From an uncultured Senegalimassilia sp. (GTDB lineage Bacteria > Actinomycetota > Coriobacteriia > Coriobacteriales > Eggerthellaceae), in assembly GCF_934630535.1 (NCBI RefSeq), contig NZ_CAKTVU010000001.1, positions 62,001 to 126,000 of the forward strand: a DNA stretch of 64,000 nt, read 5' to 3'. Positions 52,331 through 61,347 of this stretch are shown here, piece after piece; position 1 is the first letter of the stretch, and each line of letters starts with the position of its first letter. The notes below the pieces were generated by a model, which did no database searches, was not told where the DNA came from, and saw only the letters and a program-made list of their open reading frames with translations. The position numbers and the translations under genes were made by a program.

Positions 52331-53599
52331 GTGGCTAAACGAACGTCGATGTTTCGCTCAATGTTCGATGCCGTATTCCACAAGCCGATCATGCAGGCCG
52401 TGGACGGCTACTTTCAGACGTTCACGGCGTACTCACCGCGCTTCACGACGTGGAGTGGCGGCATCTACGAAGCGGAGCTGACGCGAAGCATCATCGAGCG
52501 AAACGCCGACCACGCGAGCAAGCTGAAACCCGAGGTTTCGGGAACCGCGCAGCGGTTGGCAACGCGTTCGCTCGAATGGCAACCGAACCCGTGGATGACG
52601 ACGCCGCAGTTCCTGCACCGCATCTCGACGATGCTGGACGTGTGCGACACGTGCCTTATCGTTCCCATCCTCGACGGGAACGCCGAGACCATCACGGGCT
52701 ACTATCCTGTCCTTCCGGGACAGTGCGAAGCCTACGACGTCGGCGGCACACTGTGGCTCAAGCTGTCTTTCCCTGGCGGTGACGCCACCATGCTCGAATG
52801 GTCGCGCGTCGGCGTGTTGACGCGTCACCAATTCAGAAGCGATTTGTTCGGCGACGGGACGAACGTGCTCAATCCGACGCTAGAGCTGATGCACGCGCAG
52901 AACGAAGCTGAGAAGACGGCCATCGAGCAAGGTGCGGCCATTCGCTTCATAGGCAAGATGTCGCAGAACCGCAATCCCGAAGACTTGGAGAAGGCCCGAA
53001 AGGAATTCAACAAGCAGCTCGGTTCGGCGAACGCTGGCGGTATAGCTGTCTATGACAACAAATACAACGACGTCAAGCAGATAACGCCGCAGAGCTACAC
53101 GGTGGACGCCGCCCAGATGGAACGCATCGAGAAGGCTGCATATCGGTTCTTCGGCTCGTGCGAAGACATCGTTATGAACAAGGCCGACGAGGAAACATAC
53201 AACTCGTTCTATGAGGGGCGCACAGAGGTTTTCGCGGTGCAGCTTGGATACGTGCTCACGTGCATGACCTTCACGCCGAACGAGATCGCGTACGGCAACA
53301 GCATCATGTTTTCCGCGAACCGCCTTGAGTTCGCGAGCAACCAAACGAAGCTCAACGTCGTCACGTCGCTTTACGACCGAGGGATCATGACGGGCAACCA
53401 GGGCGCTGACGTGTTCCAGCTTCCGCATTACGATGGCGGCGACCGCCACGTGATACGCGGAGAGTACATCGACCTCGACCTGATAAGCGAGCACACATCC
53501 GAGCAAGCCGCGAAGGCGGCTGAGGTAAACGCAAACGTCGCGGCAATCGACGGTAATAAGAAGAAGGACGGTGACGACGATGCCAGCCAAGCCGAATGA
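52331..53599 (+). CDS. Portal protein (HK97-type)
   Basis: 422 residues from GTG 52331. Pattern typical of phage portal proteins (ADHASKLKPEVSG...MLDVCDTCLIVPILDGNAETITGYYPVLPGQ). The C-terminus is acidic and lysine/aspartate-rich. It forms the dodecameric DNA gate. Overlaps the protease gene. Confidence 0.9.
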   Translation: MAKRTSMFRSMFDAVFHKPIMQAVDGYFQTFTAYSPRFTTWSGGIYEAELTRSIIERNADHASKLKPEVSGTAQRLATRSLEWQPNPWMTTPQFLHRISTMLDVCDTCLIVPILDGNAETITGYYPVLPGQCEAYDVGGTLWLKLSFPGGDATMLEWSRVGVLTRHQFRSDLFGDGTNVLNPTLELMHAQNEAEKTAIEQGAAIRFIGKMSQNRNPEDLEKARKEFNKQLGSANAGGIAVYDNKYNDVKQITPQSYTVDAAQMERIEKAAYRFFGSCEDIVMNKADEETYNSFYEGRTEVFAVQLGYVLTCMTFTPNEIAYGNSIMFSANRLEFASNQTKLNVVTSLYDRGIMTGNQGADVFQLPHYDGGDRHVIRGEYIDLDLISEHTSEQAAKAAEVNANVAAIDGNKKKDGDDDASQAE

Positions 53600-54209
53600 G
53601 CGGCAATACAGAACGATGTCGATGGTGCTGCGCAGCCTGCCCGATGATGGCAAGCGCGAGAAGCGCATCGAATCCGACTACTACGTTGAGGGATACGCCT
53701 CGACTTTCAATGACCCGTATGTTCTGTGGGTAGACCCGTGGGACGGCACCGAGTATCGAGAGGTCATCAGTCCCGATGCTTTCGCCGACACCGATATGAG
53801 CGACATCATCATGCAGTTCGACCATAGGGGCGACGTTTTGGCGCGCCAATCGAACGGCACGCTCATCGTCGAGCCCGACGAGCACGGGCTTTTCATGGCG
53901 GCCGATCTATCGAAGTCGGACGCCGCCCGCAACCGATTCGAGGAAATCGACAACGGCCTTGTCACGCGCATGTCGTGGGCGTTCACCATCGGCGCGTCCG
54001 AGTACGACCGAGACACGCACACCACGACGATCACGCGCGTCAAGAAGATTTATGACGTGTCCGCAGTTAGCCTTCCAGCTGATCCGAACACCGAAATAAG
54101 TGCAAGAAACCTTCTCAACGGAGTGATTGAGAAGTCGCACGGGGAGCACGTGCGCCGCAAGAACGCGCTGGTTAAGGCGCGTGCAGTAATGGCAATCGCC
54201 ACCAATTAG
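53580..54209 (+). CDS. Prohead protease (HK97-type)
   Basis: 209 residues. Pattern DYYVEGYASTFNDPYVL...EYREVISPDAFADTDMSDIIMQFDHRGDVLARQSNGTLIVEPDEHGLFMAADLS and the later SKSDAARNRFEEIDNGLVTRMSWAFTIG is that of HK97-family proteases that process the capsid protein. Histidine in DHRG is a catalytic candidate. Confidence 0.9.
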   Translation: MPAKPNERQYRTMSMVLRSLPDDGKREKRIESDYYVEGYASTFNDPYVLWVDPWDGTEYREVISPDAFADTDMSDIIMQFDHRGDVLARQSNGTLIVEPDEHGLFMAADLSKSDAARNRFEEIDNGLVTRMSWAFTIGASEYDRDTHTTTITRVKKIYDVSAVSLPADPNTEISARNLLNGVIEKSHGEHVRRKNALVKARAVMAIATN

Positions 54210-54222
54210 AAGGGAAACAAAC

Positions 54223-55479
54223 ATGAACCTTGAAGACCTGCTGAAAGAGCTTCAGGCGCTCATCGACAAGTATTCCGCCGATGACGCCGAGCCGACCGAT
54301 GAGGATGCCGCCCGCATGGCCGAGTTGACGAAGAGCATCAACGAAATTCGCGCGCAGCAGACCGCGACCGCCGACACCCGCGCCGCGACCGTCGCAGCAG
54401 CCCGCGCAGCCATCGAGAACGGCACCGCACGCCGCGTGGATGCTGTTCCGCTGGCGCGTTCCGCCAATGTCGTAGGCACCGGCAACGCCTACGACATCAC
54501 CGATTACAAGGCGGCTGAGCGCCGCGCTTGGGTTAAGGGAATCGCTGAGCGTTCCGGCGTTCAGCTTGTCGAGGGCTACGCCCTGACCGACGTGGAGCGC
54601 GCGGCGCAGAACCACGCCATGGAACAGCGCGCCGCCTTCAACCACATGACGAGCAACACCGATTCCGTCATTCCCGTCGAGCTGCAAAACGAGATCATCA
54701 CGCTCATCGACAACACCGCCGTGCTGTGGGGCGACATGCCGAAGCAGAACTTCCCTCACCAGTTCGAGATCATCCGCCATACGGGCATCGAAAAGGGCGA
54801 TGCGGCGCAGACCGATGAGGGCGCAGCACCTGCCGATGACGAGAAGAACACTTTCGACACGCTCAAGTTCGAGGGCGTGGAGATCAAGAAGACCGTGAAG
54901 ATGAGCCGCCGCATGGCCGTTCAATCCGTGGCAGCTTTCGAGTCCTATCTCGTGAGCGAGATTGCCGCCCGCCTGTCCGTTGGCTGCAACGCGCATGCAC
55001 ACGCGCGCCTGGTCGATACGTCCTACGGCATGGATGCCGCGAACAAGATTCAGACGGCCGAGGCACAAGCGCTTGCGAAAGCCGACCTCGCTGGCCTGCT
55101 CTCCAAGCTCTACACCTACGGAAACGCCGCGCCCAAGGGTGCCATCATCTACGCGAACAACAATGTCATCTGGAACTACATCGCCATGCTTGAGGACGGC
55201 AACGGTCGCTCTTACTTCGTCGATGAGAAGAACGCCGACCCCACTGTCGAGGGGCACATCTTCGGCAAGCTGGTCAAGCGCGACGATTCCATCGCCGACG
55301 GCGTGATCGTCGCGGGCTACCCCGACCTGTTCAAGGGCAACGTGTTCGACGGCCCCGACGTGATGCCCTACATCGCGCCCGACGGAACCCAGAACCGCTG
55401 CTTCGACGGATATGAGCTCATCGACTGCGGCCTTGCCGTTCCCAAGTCGTTCGCCCAGCTGACCATCAAGACCGCCTAG
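54223..55479 (+). CDS. Major capsid protein (HK97 fold)
   Basis: 418 residues. An N-terminal coiled coil (about 1-70, delta domain), a linker, and the HK97-type body (FPHQFEIIRHTGIEKGDAAQTDEGAAPADDEKNTFDTLKFEGVEIKKTVKMSRRMAVQSVAAFESYLVSEIAARL). Likely processed by the adjacent protease. Confidence 0.92.
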   Translation: MNLEDLLKELQALIDKYSADDAEPTDEDAARMAELTKSINEIRAQQTATADTRAATVAAARAAIENGTARRVDAVPLARSANVVGTGNAYDITDYKAAERRAWVKGIAERSGVQLVEGYALTDVERAAQNHAMEQRAAFNHMTSNTDSVIPVELQNEIITLIDNTAVLWGDMPKQNFPHQFEIIRHTGIEKGDAAQTDEGAAPADDEKNTFDTLKFEGVEIKKTVKMSRRMAVQSVAAFESYLVSEIAARLSVGCNAHAHARLVDTSYGMDAANKIQTAEAQALAKADLAGLLSKLYTYGNAAPKGAIIYANNNVIWNYIAMLEDGNGRSYFVDEKNADPTVEGHIFGKLVKRDDSIADGVIVAGYPDLFKGNVFDGPDVMPYIAPDGTQNRCFDGYELIDCGLAVPKSFAQLTIKTA

Positions 55480-55493
55480 GCAGGCGGTGCGCC

Positions 55494-55811
55494 ATGGCCG
55501 ACAAAGCCAAGAGCAAGCTGCTCGACGCGTGCCGCGCCGCCCTGCGCATCCCCGCCTTCTGCAACGACTTCGACGAAGAGATTACAGACGTCATCGAAGC
55601 CGCCCGCGCCGAGCTGGTCGCGGGCGGCGTCCTTCCCGAGAAGGCCAACGACGATTCCGACGGGCGTATCCGCCTTGCCATCAAGGTCTACGTCAAGGCG
55701 AACTTCGGCATGGACAACCCGGACGCCGATCGCTTCATGAAGTCGTTCGAATGCATGCTCACCTCAATGAGCGGCGATTCGGCATACAGGACGGAGCCAG
55801 CCGATGAGTAA
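55494..55811 (+). CDS. Head-tail connector protein (gp6-like)
   Basis: 105 residues from ATG 55494. Helical protein with LLDACRAALRIPAFCNDFDEEITDVIEAARAELV...RIRLAIKVYVKANFGMDNPDADRFMKSFE, the pattern of HK97 gp6-like connectors. Overlaps the next gene. Confidence 0.8.
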   Translation: MADKAKSKLLDACRAALRIPAFCNDFDEEITDVIEAARAELVAGGVLPEKANDDSDGRIRLAIKVYVKANFGMDNPDADRFMKSFECMLTSMSGDSAYRTEPADE

Positions 55812-56112
55812 CTGGAATGGCGTATGCACGCTCATCGCGACCGAGACCGAGCGCGATGACAAGGGGGTGCCTCATAAGAAGGAACGCCGCAGACGCGTGC
55901 CGTGCAACGTGTACTCGATGAGCGCGGCGGCGTACTATGCGGCGGCCCAGGCTGGCGTGAAACCGCAGGCGATTATCGGTATCCGCACCTGTGCGTATTC
56001 GGGAGAGGCTCTTGTGGAGCTAGGCGGCACCACGTACTCAGTTGACAACAAGCAGATGAGTGGTGCCGACAACGTGCGCCTGACGCTTGTTGAGAAAACG
56101 GGCAACAGATGA
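55804..56112 (+). CDS. Head closure / head-tail joining protein
   Basis: 102 residues; beta-rich with ERRRRVPCNVYSMSAAAYYAAAQAGVKPQAIIGIRTCAYSGEALVELGGTTYSV, as in SPP1 gp16-like joining proteins. Position supports the call. Confidence 0.7.
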   Translation: MSNWNGVCTLIATETERDDKGVPHKKERRRRVPCNVYSMSAAAYYAAAQAGVKPQAIIGIRTCAYSGEALVELGGTTYSVDNKQMSGADNVRLTLVEKTGNR

Positions 56113-56492
56113 GCAGCATCAAAATCGACGACTTGGCGGCGATTATCGTGAACGACATGCAAGAGGTCATCGACGATGACACAGAGGCGCTCGAAAGCAA
56201 CGCCCGCGCCGCTGGTCAGAAGGCCGTACGGTTGCTGCGCGAGCGAAGCCGAAAGAGAGAGCATCACGGCGGCAGCTACGCCAAAGGTTGGGCGGCGAGC
56301 GTTGAGACGGACGATACGGGCACGAGCTGCATCGTCCACAATAAGCAATATCAGCTCACGCATCTGCTCGAAAAGGGCCATGCGATCGCCAACCAGAGCG
56401 GGCGTTACCCTGGGCACGTCGCTGGCGACCACGTAATCGAGGGCGTGTACAACGAGGTTGCCGCCGAGTTCGCGAAAGGCGGTGAGCGATGA
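56109..56492 (+). CDS. HK97 gp10-like tail component
   Basis: 127 residues; pattern QKAVRLLRERSRKREHHGGSYAKGWAASVETDDTGTSCIVHNKQYQLTHLLEKGHA matches HK97 gp10-family proteins at the head-tail junction. Overlaps neighbours by 4 bases. Confidence 0.85.
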   Translation: MSSIKIDDLAAIIVNDMQEVIDDDTEALESNARAAGQKAVRLLRERSRKREHHGGSYAKGWAASVETDDTGTSCIVHNKQYQLTHLLEKGHAIANQSGRYPGHVAGDHVIEGVYNEVAAEFAKGGER

Positions 56493-56818
56493 ACTCTCTT
56501 GACGAGCTTGTGGCGGTGCTTAAGTCGTTTGGTTTGCCGTTCAGCAACGGAGCGTTCCAGCCCGACGAGCTGCCTGTGCCGCCGTACATCGAGATTGAAG
56601 CGAGCTACGGAGAAGCCGCGTACGCCGACAATGTGGCGCACCTGCGGTGGATGCCGTACGACTGTGGCCTTTACTGCGCAGAACGCGACTACGAGCTTGA
56701 GCAGCGTGTCGAAACCGCGCTCGATGATGCTGGCTTCGCCTATTCGAAAACCGTCACGCCAATCGACGGCGAAGGCGTTATCGAGATCGCCTACCAGACA
56801 AACGTATTTGAATACTAG
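56489..56818 (+). CDS. Putative tail terminator protein
   Basis: 109 residues between the gp10-like protein and the major tail protein, the usual place of tail terminators. Alpha/beta with a hydrophobic core; no specific motif named with certainty. Confidence 0.65.
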   Translation: MNSLDELVAVLKSFGLPFSNGAFQPDELPVPPYIEIEASYGEAAYADNVAHLRWMPYDCGLYCAERDYELEQRVETALDDAGFAYSKTVTPIDGEGVIEIAYQTNVFEY

Positions 56819-56831
56819 AAAGGGGCATGCA

Positions 56832-57428
56832 ATGCCACGAAACGGATTCTTCGGCGTTAAGAACTCGCATATCGCAGTTCTCAGTGACGAAGACGCATTT
56901 ACCTATGCCACTCCCGTAAAGATTCCTGGCACGGTCGAAATCAAGATGGAGCCGTCCGTGGAGACTTCCACGAGCTACGGCGACAATGAACCGTGGCTTG
57001 ACAAGAACCAGGACAACGGCGGCACCGGCACCATCTCGTTCTACGATACAGAGAGCACGGCTGAGATGCGTAAGCTCTTCGCCGATATCGTTGGTTTCGA
57101 CATCGATGCAAAGGGACGAGTGCTCGGAACGTCTGGGAAGAAGCCAAAAAAGTTCGCCTTCATGTGCGAGCAGCCTGGCGAAGTCATCAGCAAGCGCCGC
57201 TGCTTCCTCGAATGCCAGCTCAAGGCTCCGAGCATGGACGCGAAGACGCTTGAGGAAAAGCCCGACATCACGCAGCTCGATTACGATCTGACTTGGCGTC
57301 CCGTCACGCTGCCCACGAAATGGCGAGGCAGCTTCTATGACAGCTACAGCGACCTTGAAGACTATGACAAGTTCTTTGAGAAGGTCGATATACAGCTCAC
57401 GCCCGCGCCTGAGTCCGAGGTCGCGTAA
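56832..57428 (+). CDS. Major tail tube protein
   Basis: 198 residues from ATG 56832. Beta-rich (FFGVKNSHIAVLSDEDAFTYATPVKIPGTVEIKMEPSVETSTSYGDNEPWLDKNQDNGGTGTISFYD) like phi13-type tail tube proteins. Its stop overlaps the tail chaperone start by one base. Confidence 0.85.
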   Translation: MPRNGFFGVKNSHIAVLSDEDAFTYATPVKIPGTVEIKMEPSVETSTSYGDNEPWLDKNQDNGGTGTISFYDTESTAEMRKLFADIVGFDIDAKGRVLGTSGKKPKKFAFMCEQPGEVISKRRCFLECQLKAPSMDAKTLEEKPDITQLDYDLTWRPVTLPTKWRGSFYDSYSDLEDYDKFFEKVDIQLTPAPESEVA

Positions 57429-57850
57429 TGGTTGCAGAGATCGCCGTCGGCGGCGATACGTACCCAGTCGCATGCAACGCGTTCACACCGATTGTGTTCT
57501 CTCGCGAGTTCAGCGTGACCCGAGCTGACGGGAGCAAGCGACCGAAGGACATCAACGAAGACGTGTCGATGGTTCTTGAGGTTCAGGCTTGCTCAAGCGT
57601 CGCGCCAGTGGTTCCGCTGCTTGAGATTTTCTACGCGTGCGCGAAGACCGCCGACCGCAAGCTCAAGCCGTTCGATGAGTGGGTGAAGGGCTTCCCCGCC
57701 GACGCGTACGACCTGGAGCGTTCAGACGGTTGGGCTACCGACGTGATGAGCATCGTCCAGGAGAACTTTTTTCCGAACGCAGGAAAGGACGTGGAGCCCG
57801 CGACCGCCGAAGCATCCGATGCCACCGCTGCCGACGGAGCTGCAAAGTAG
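57428..57850 (+). CDS. Tail assembly chaperone (first)
   Basis: 140 residues. Precedes the tape measure gene and overlaps a second frame, the classical layout of tail chaperones. Sequence ends in an Ala/Asp-rich stretch. A T6 run lies at 57767-57772. See the second frame for the shift question. Confidence 0.7.
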   Translation: MVAEIAVGGDTYPVACNAFTPIVFSREFSVTRADGSKRPKDINEDVSMVLEVQACSSVAPVVPLLEIFYACAKTADRKLKPFDEWVKGFPADAYDLERSDGWATDVMSIVQENFFPNAGKDVEPATAEASDATAADGAAK

Positions 57851-58031
57851 CTGCGACGCACTCTATATCTACGAGTGCCAGCAGGCGGGCTTGTCGATAA
57901 ACGACCTGGAAAAGCTCAGCTATCGGCAGGTGCAGACGCTGCTTGACATACATTCGTTCGTCAATGATGCAATCGCCTATGCGCAAGACGACGAGGAATC
58001 GCGCAAAGGCGAAGCGGCGTTTTGGGCGTGA
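57819..58031 (+). CDS. Tail assembly chaperone (second, possibly made by frameshift)
   Basis: 70-codon frame overlapping the end of the first chaperone by 32 bases, in the +1 (or -2) frame. The ATG at 57819 has no ribosome site. C-terminal part SSCDALYIYECQQAGLSINDLEKLSYRQVQTLLDIHSF looks like a real protein. Likely fused to the first by a +1 or -2 shift, or translated by re-initiation. Confidence 0.6.
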   Translation: MPPLPTELQSSCDALYIYECQQAGLSINDLEKLSYRQVQTLLDIHSFVNDAIAYAQDDEESRKGEAAFWA

Positions 58032-58048
58032 TGCGAGCGCAAAGCGTC

Positions 58049-58070
58049 AGCGCACCTGAGAAGGTGCGCT
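58049..58070 (+). other. Hairpin before the tape measure gene
   Basis: Perfect arms AGCGCACCT and AGGTGCGCT with a 4-base loop. No T-run; may modulate message folding between chaperones and tape measure. Confidence 0.5.
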
Positions 58071-58115
58071 GTTCTATGCGCTCATATCTTTGAATAAACG
58101 AATAGAGGTGAAGGC

Positions 58116-60623
58116 ATGGCCGTAACGTACAAGGGCCTTACGATCAAGTTCGGCGGCGACACGACCGAGCTGCAAGGCGCGTTAAAGAAAGTGCAAGGCA
58201 CGGCCAAGGACACGCAAGGCGCTCTCAAGGACATCAACCGCGCGCTCAAGCTCGACCCTGGCAACACCGAGCTTCTGACCGAGAAGGCGAAGCTCTTGAA
58301 TCGAGCCTATGGCGAGACCAAGGCGAAGCTCGATGCCTACAAGTCGGCACTCGCTGGGCTTGAGGAAAAGCAGCGAAGCGGTGCTGCGCTCACGGAGCGC
58401 GAGCAAGCCCAGTATTCGAGCTTGAAAGCTCAGATAGCCATCTGCGAGAACCAGCTTGAGAGCTATGCCGACGACCTGAAAAACGTGAGCCGTGAAGCAG
58501 AAGCGTCCAAAACTGGGCTGTATCAGTTCGGCCAAACCATCCAAGACAACAGCGACAAGCTTGCAAAAGCTGGCAAGGGTCTTGAGACAACTGGCAAGAC
58601 AATAACCGGCGCAGTCGGCGGCGCAGCGACGGCGCTCGTCGGATTGGCTTCGAGCCAAGAAGAGAACATCGAGCAGACTCATCAGCTCGACGCTGCCTGG
58701 AAGGATGCTGGAGGAACGAGCGAGCAGGCGCGGAACTCGTATACGCTCTTTTACAAGTTACTCGGCGAAGAGGACACTGCCACCGAAGCCGCGCAAAACC
58801 TGTCCCGCCTGACAACGAATCAGCAGGAGCTTGACCAGTGGACCAACATCGCCGCTGGCTCGTTTTCCAAGTTCGGCGACGCGTTGCCGCTAGAGAACCT
58901 GGTGGAAGCGTCGCAGGAGACGGCGCACACGGGCACCGTCACAGGCGGCTTGGCCGATGCGCTCAACTGGGCCACCGCGAGCAACGAGCAATGGAGCGCC
59001 GCGCTCTCTGGAAACCAGGCCGCGCAGCAGGCTTTCAATGACCAGCTAGACCAAGGTGCGACTAAAGAGGACGCGTTCAACGCCGCCCTTGCCGCATGCG
59101 GCAGCGAGCAGGAGCGTTCGACGCTCATCACGCAGACGCTTGACGGCCTTTACGGCGACATCGGGCAGACGTACCAGGAAACGAACAAGACCATGCTCGA
59201 CACGCGCGAGCAGCAAGCCCAGCTCAACCAAAAGATGGCAGAAGCGGGCGAAGCGGCGATGCCGCTGAAAGAGAAGGTCTTGGAGCTTGGCACCACGTTG
59301 CTCGAAAAGGTGACGCCAGCGCTTGAGGGGGTCTCCAACTGGTATCAGCAGCTATCGCCAGAGCAGCAGGATCTGGTTACGAACATCGGGCTTGGGACGC
59401 TCGCGTTTGGCGGGCTCGCGACCGGCGCAGGCAAGGTTCTCCAAACTGGTACCGAGATCGGCGGCGCGATAAAGGGCGTTTCGGAGACATTCGGCGGGCT
59501 CAAGGGGGCCATCGGCGCAGTCGGCGGCGGATGGACTTTGTTCACAGGGCTTATCGCCGCGAACCCGATTCTGCTTGGTGTTGCGGCGGTGGCTGCTGCC
59601 GTTGCTGGCCTTACATGGTTTTTCACTCAGACCGAGGCAGGCAAGCAGCTGTGGTCTGATTTCACGGGCTGGATTTCCGAGAAATGGCAAGGCGTTCAAA
59701 ATTTCTTTGCTGGAGTTCCCGCGTTCTGGCAGGGAGTATGGGACGGAATAACTGGCAAGTGCGAAGAAGTGAAGAACAGCCTAGCCGACAAATTCAATGG
59801 CATCCAGCAGAGCGCATCCAACGCCTGGGAAGGCTTGAAGAGCACAGCAAGCGACACGTGGAGCAACCTGCAAACCGCCGCAGCGGAGAAATTCGGTGCT
59901 ATTAGAGATTCCATTCAGAACGACATGCAGACGGCCCAGACCGTCGGCAGCTCTGCGGCTGGCGCTTTGCAATCTGTCCTAAACGGCGATTGGGAGCAAG
60001 CGAGAAACCAGGCAAGCAACGCTTTTGATGCCATCAGAGACAACATATCGACCAAACTGCAAAACGCTCAGACCAATGCCATCAACGCGGGCAACGCAAT
60101 CGGAGACAAGTTGGGCTTTCCTGGCCTTGGCTCAACGGTGGCTAACAAGTTCAACGAAATCAAGAACAACATAACCAGTCCCATTAATGATGCGTGGAAC
60201 GTGATTAGCGGAATCCCCGGGCGCATTTCGTCTGCATTCAGCGGCATCCGAATAAGCTTGCCGCACATCAACCTGCCGCATTTCAACGTTTCTTGGCGCG
60301 ACGTCGGCGGCGTCGTGAAGCTGCCGAGCGTGAGCGTCGATTGGTACGCAAAAGGCGGCTACTTCGACCGGCCCAGCATCATCGGCGTCGGCGAAGCAGG
60401 CGGCGAGCATGTTACGCCAGATAAGAAATTGCGCTCTAGCGTCGAGGACGCGGTTTCGCGCGCGTTCGATCGCGTTGGCGCAGGGGCTTCCCGCGCCGTC
60501 GAAATCGCCGTGACCGTGAACGCGAGCGTGTCCGACAAGCTGGACGCCTACACCACTGGTCAGCAAATTGGCGCTGGTATCGCGAGCCGCCTTAAGCAGA
60601 AGGGAGTGACCGTTGGAGCGTAA
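58116..60623 (+). CDS. Tape measure protein
   Basis: 835 residues. Long helical protein with alanine/glutamine-rich coiled coils and a hydrophobic membrane-like segment near residue 480 (LFTGLIAANPILLGVAAVAAAVAGLTWFF), as expected for a tape measure. By the known ratio of about 1.5 angstrom per residue, the tail would be roughly 125 nm. ATG 58116. Confidence 0.9.
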   Translation: MAVTYKGLTIKFGGDTTELQGALKKVQGTAKDTQGALKDINRALKLDPGNTELLTEKAKLLNRAYGETKAKLDAYKSALAGLEEKQRSGAALTEREQAQYSSLKAQIAICENQLESYADDLKNVSREAEASKTGLYQFGQTIQDNSDKLAKAGKGLETTGKTITGAVGGAATALVGLASSQEENIEQTHQLDAAWKDAGGTSEQARNSYTLFYKLLGEEDTATEAAQNLSRLTTNQQELDQWTNIAAGSFSKFGDALPLENLVEASQETAHTGTVTGGLADALNWATASNEQWSAALSGNQAAQQAFNDQLDQGATKEDAFNAALAACGSEQERSTLITQTLDGLYGDIGQTYQETNKTMLDTREQQAQLNQKMAEAGEAAMPLKEKVLELGTTLLEKVTPALEGVSNWYQQLSPEQQDLVTNIGLGTLAFGGLATGAGKVLQTGTEIGGAIKGVSETFGGLKGAIGAVGGGWTLFTGLIAANPILLGVAAVAAAVAGLTWFFTQTEAGKQLWSDFTGWISEKWQGVQNFFAGVPAFWQGVWDGITGKCEEVKNSLADKFNGIQQSASNAWEGLKSTASDTWSNLQTAAAEKFGAIRDSIQNDMQTAQTVGSSAAGALQSVLNGDWEQARNQASNAFDAIRDNISTKLQNAQTNAINAGNAIGDKLGFPGLGSTVANKFNEIKNNITSPINDAWNVISGIPGRISSAFSGIRISLPHINLPHFNVSWRDVGGVVKLPSVSVDWYAKGGYFDRPSIIGVGEAGGEHVTPDKKLRSSVEDAVSRAFDRVGAGASRAVEIAVTVNASVSDKLDAYTTGQQIGAGIASRLKQKGVTVGA

Positions 60624-61347
60624 CCGCAAGCGCAACCAGACCGACAGCATCGTGTTCAACGGCCATGACCTTTCGAGCCTGGTTTATTGTAAAATTCGCC
60701 GCCCTGTCATGGCGAGCGTCGATGCGACGTTCGAAGATGTGCCGGGGCGGCACGGCGAGGTTTTCAAAACAGTCAAGCGCGATGGCTACGACCTCTCGGT
60801 CGATATGTGGCTGCGCACAGAGCATCGCCGCGACGTAGCGGAAGCCCGCCACAAACTCGCGGCGATGCTCTGGGCCGACGAGCCCGCGCCGCTGTTTCTG
60901 CCAGACGATCCGACGCGGCACCTTATGGCTATCGTCAGCGGAAGCACCGACCTAGACGAGATAACTGACGATTGCCCGAGCTGCACGGTGACGTTCCATA
61001 TCGGCGACCCGGACTATCGCGGCCAAAGCCGACGCATCGAAGTGAGCGGTTCAGCGGCGTTCGCCGTCGGCGGCACGCTGCCAGCACCGATGAGAGTGAC
61101 GGCGAAGCCTGGCGCTTGCAGCTCTTGGCGTATCACCAACGCCGATACGGGCGAGTTCGTTGAGGTGGTTCAGGCGTTGACGGCTGACAGCATTGTTCGG
61201 CTCGATTTCGCAACGGAGCAAGCCACGGTGAACGGCTCGGTCGCGGCACTCAACATCATGAGCGATTTCTTCGAGATAAATGGCCGCGCTCACTTGAAGA
61301 TTACAGGCGGCACAGCAACTATCGAATGGGAGGAACGATGGCTTTAA
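60613..61347 (+). CDS. Distal tail protein (Dit)
   Basis: 244 residues from TTG 60613 with AAGGGAG upstream, overlapping the tape measure end. N-terminal Dit-like opening (DSIVFNGHDLSSLVYCKIRRPVMASVDATFEDVPGRHGEVFKTVKRDGYDLSVDMWL) and a galectin-like C-terminal half. Forms the tail tip ring with the next protein. Confidence 0.82.
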   Translation: MERNRKRNQTDSIVFNGHDLSSLVYCKIRRPVMASVDATFEDVPGRHGEVFKTVKRDGYDLSVDMWLRTEHRRDVAEARHKLAAMLWADEPAPLFLPDDPTRHLMAIVSGSTDLDEITDDCPSCTVTFHIGDPDYRGQSRRIEVSGSAAFAVGGTLPAPMRVTAKPGACSSWRITNADTGEFVEVVQALTADSIVRLDFATEQATVNGSVAALNIMSDFFEINGRAHLKITGGTATIEWEERWL

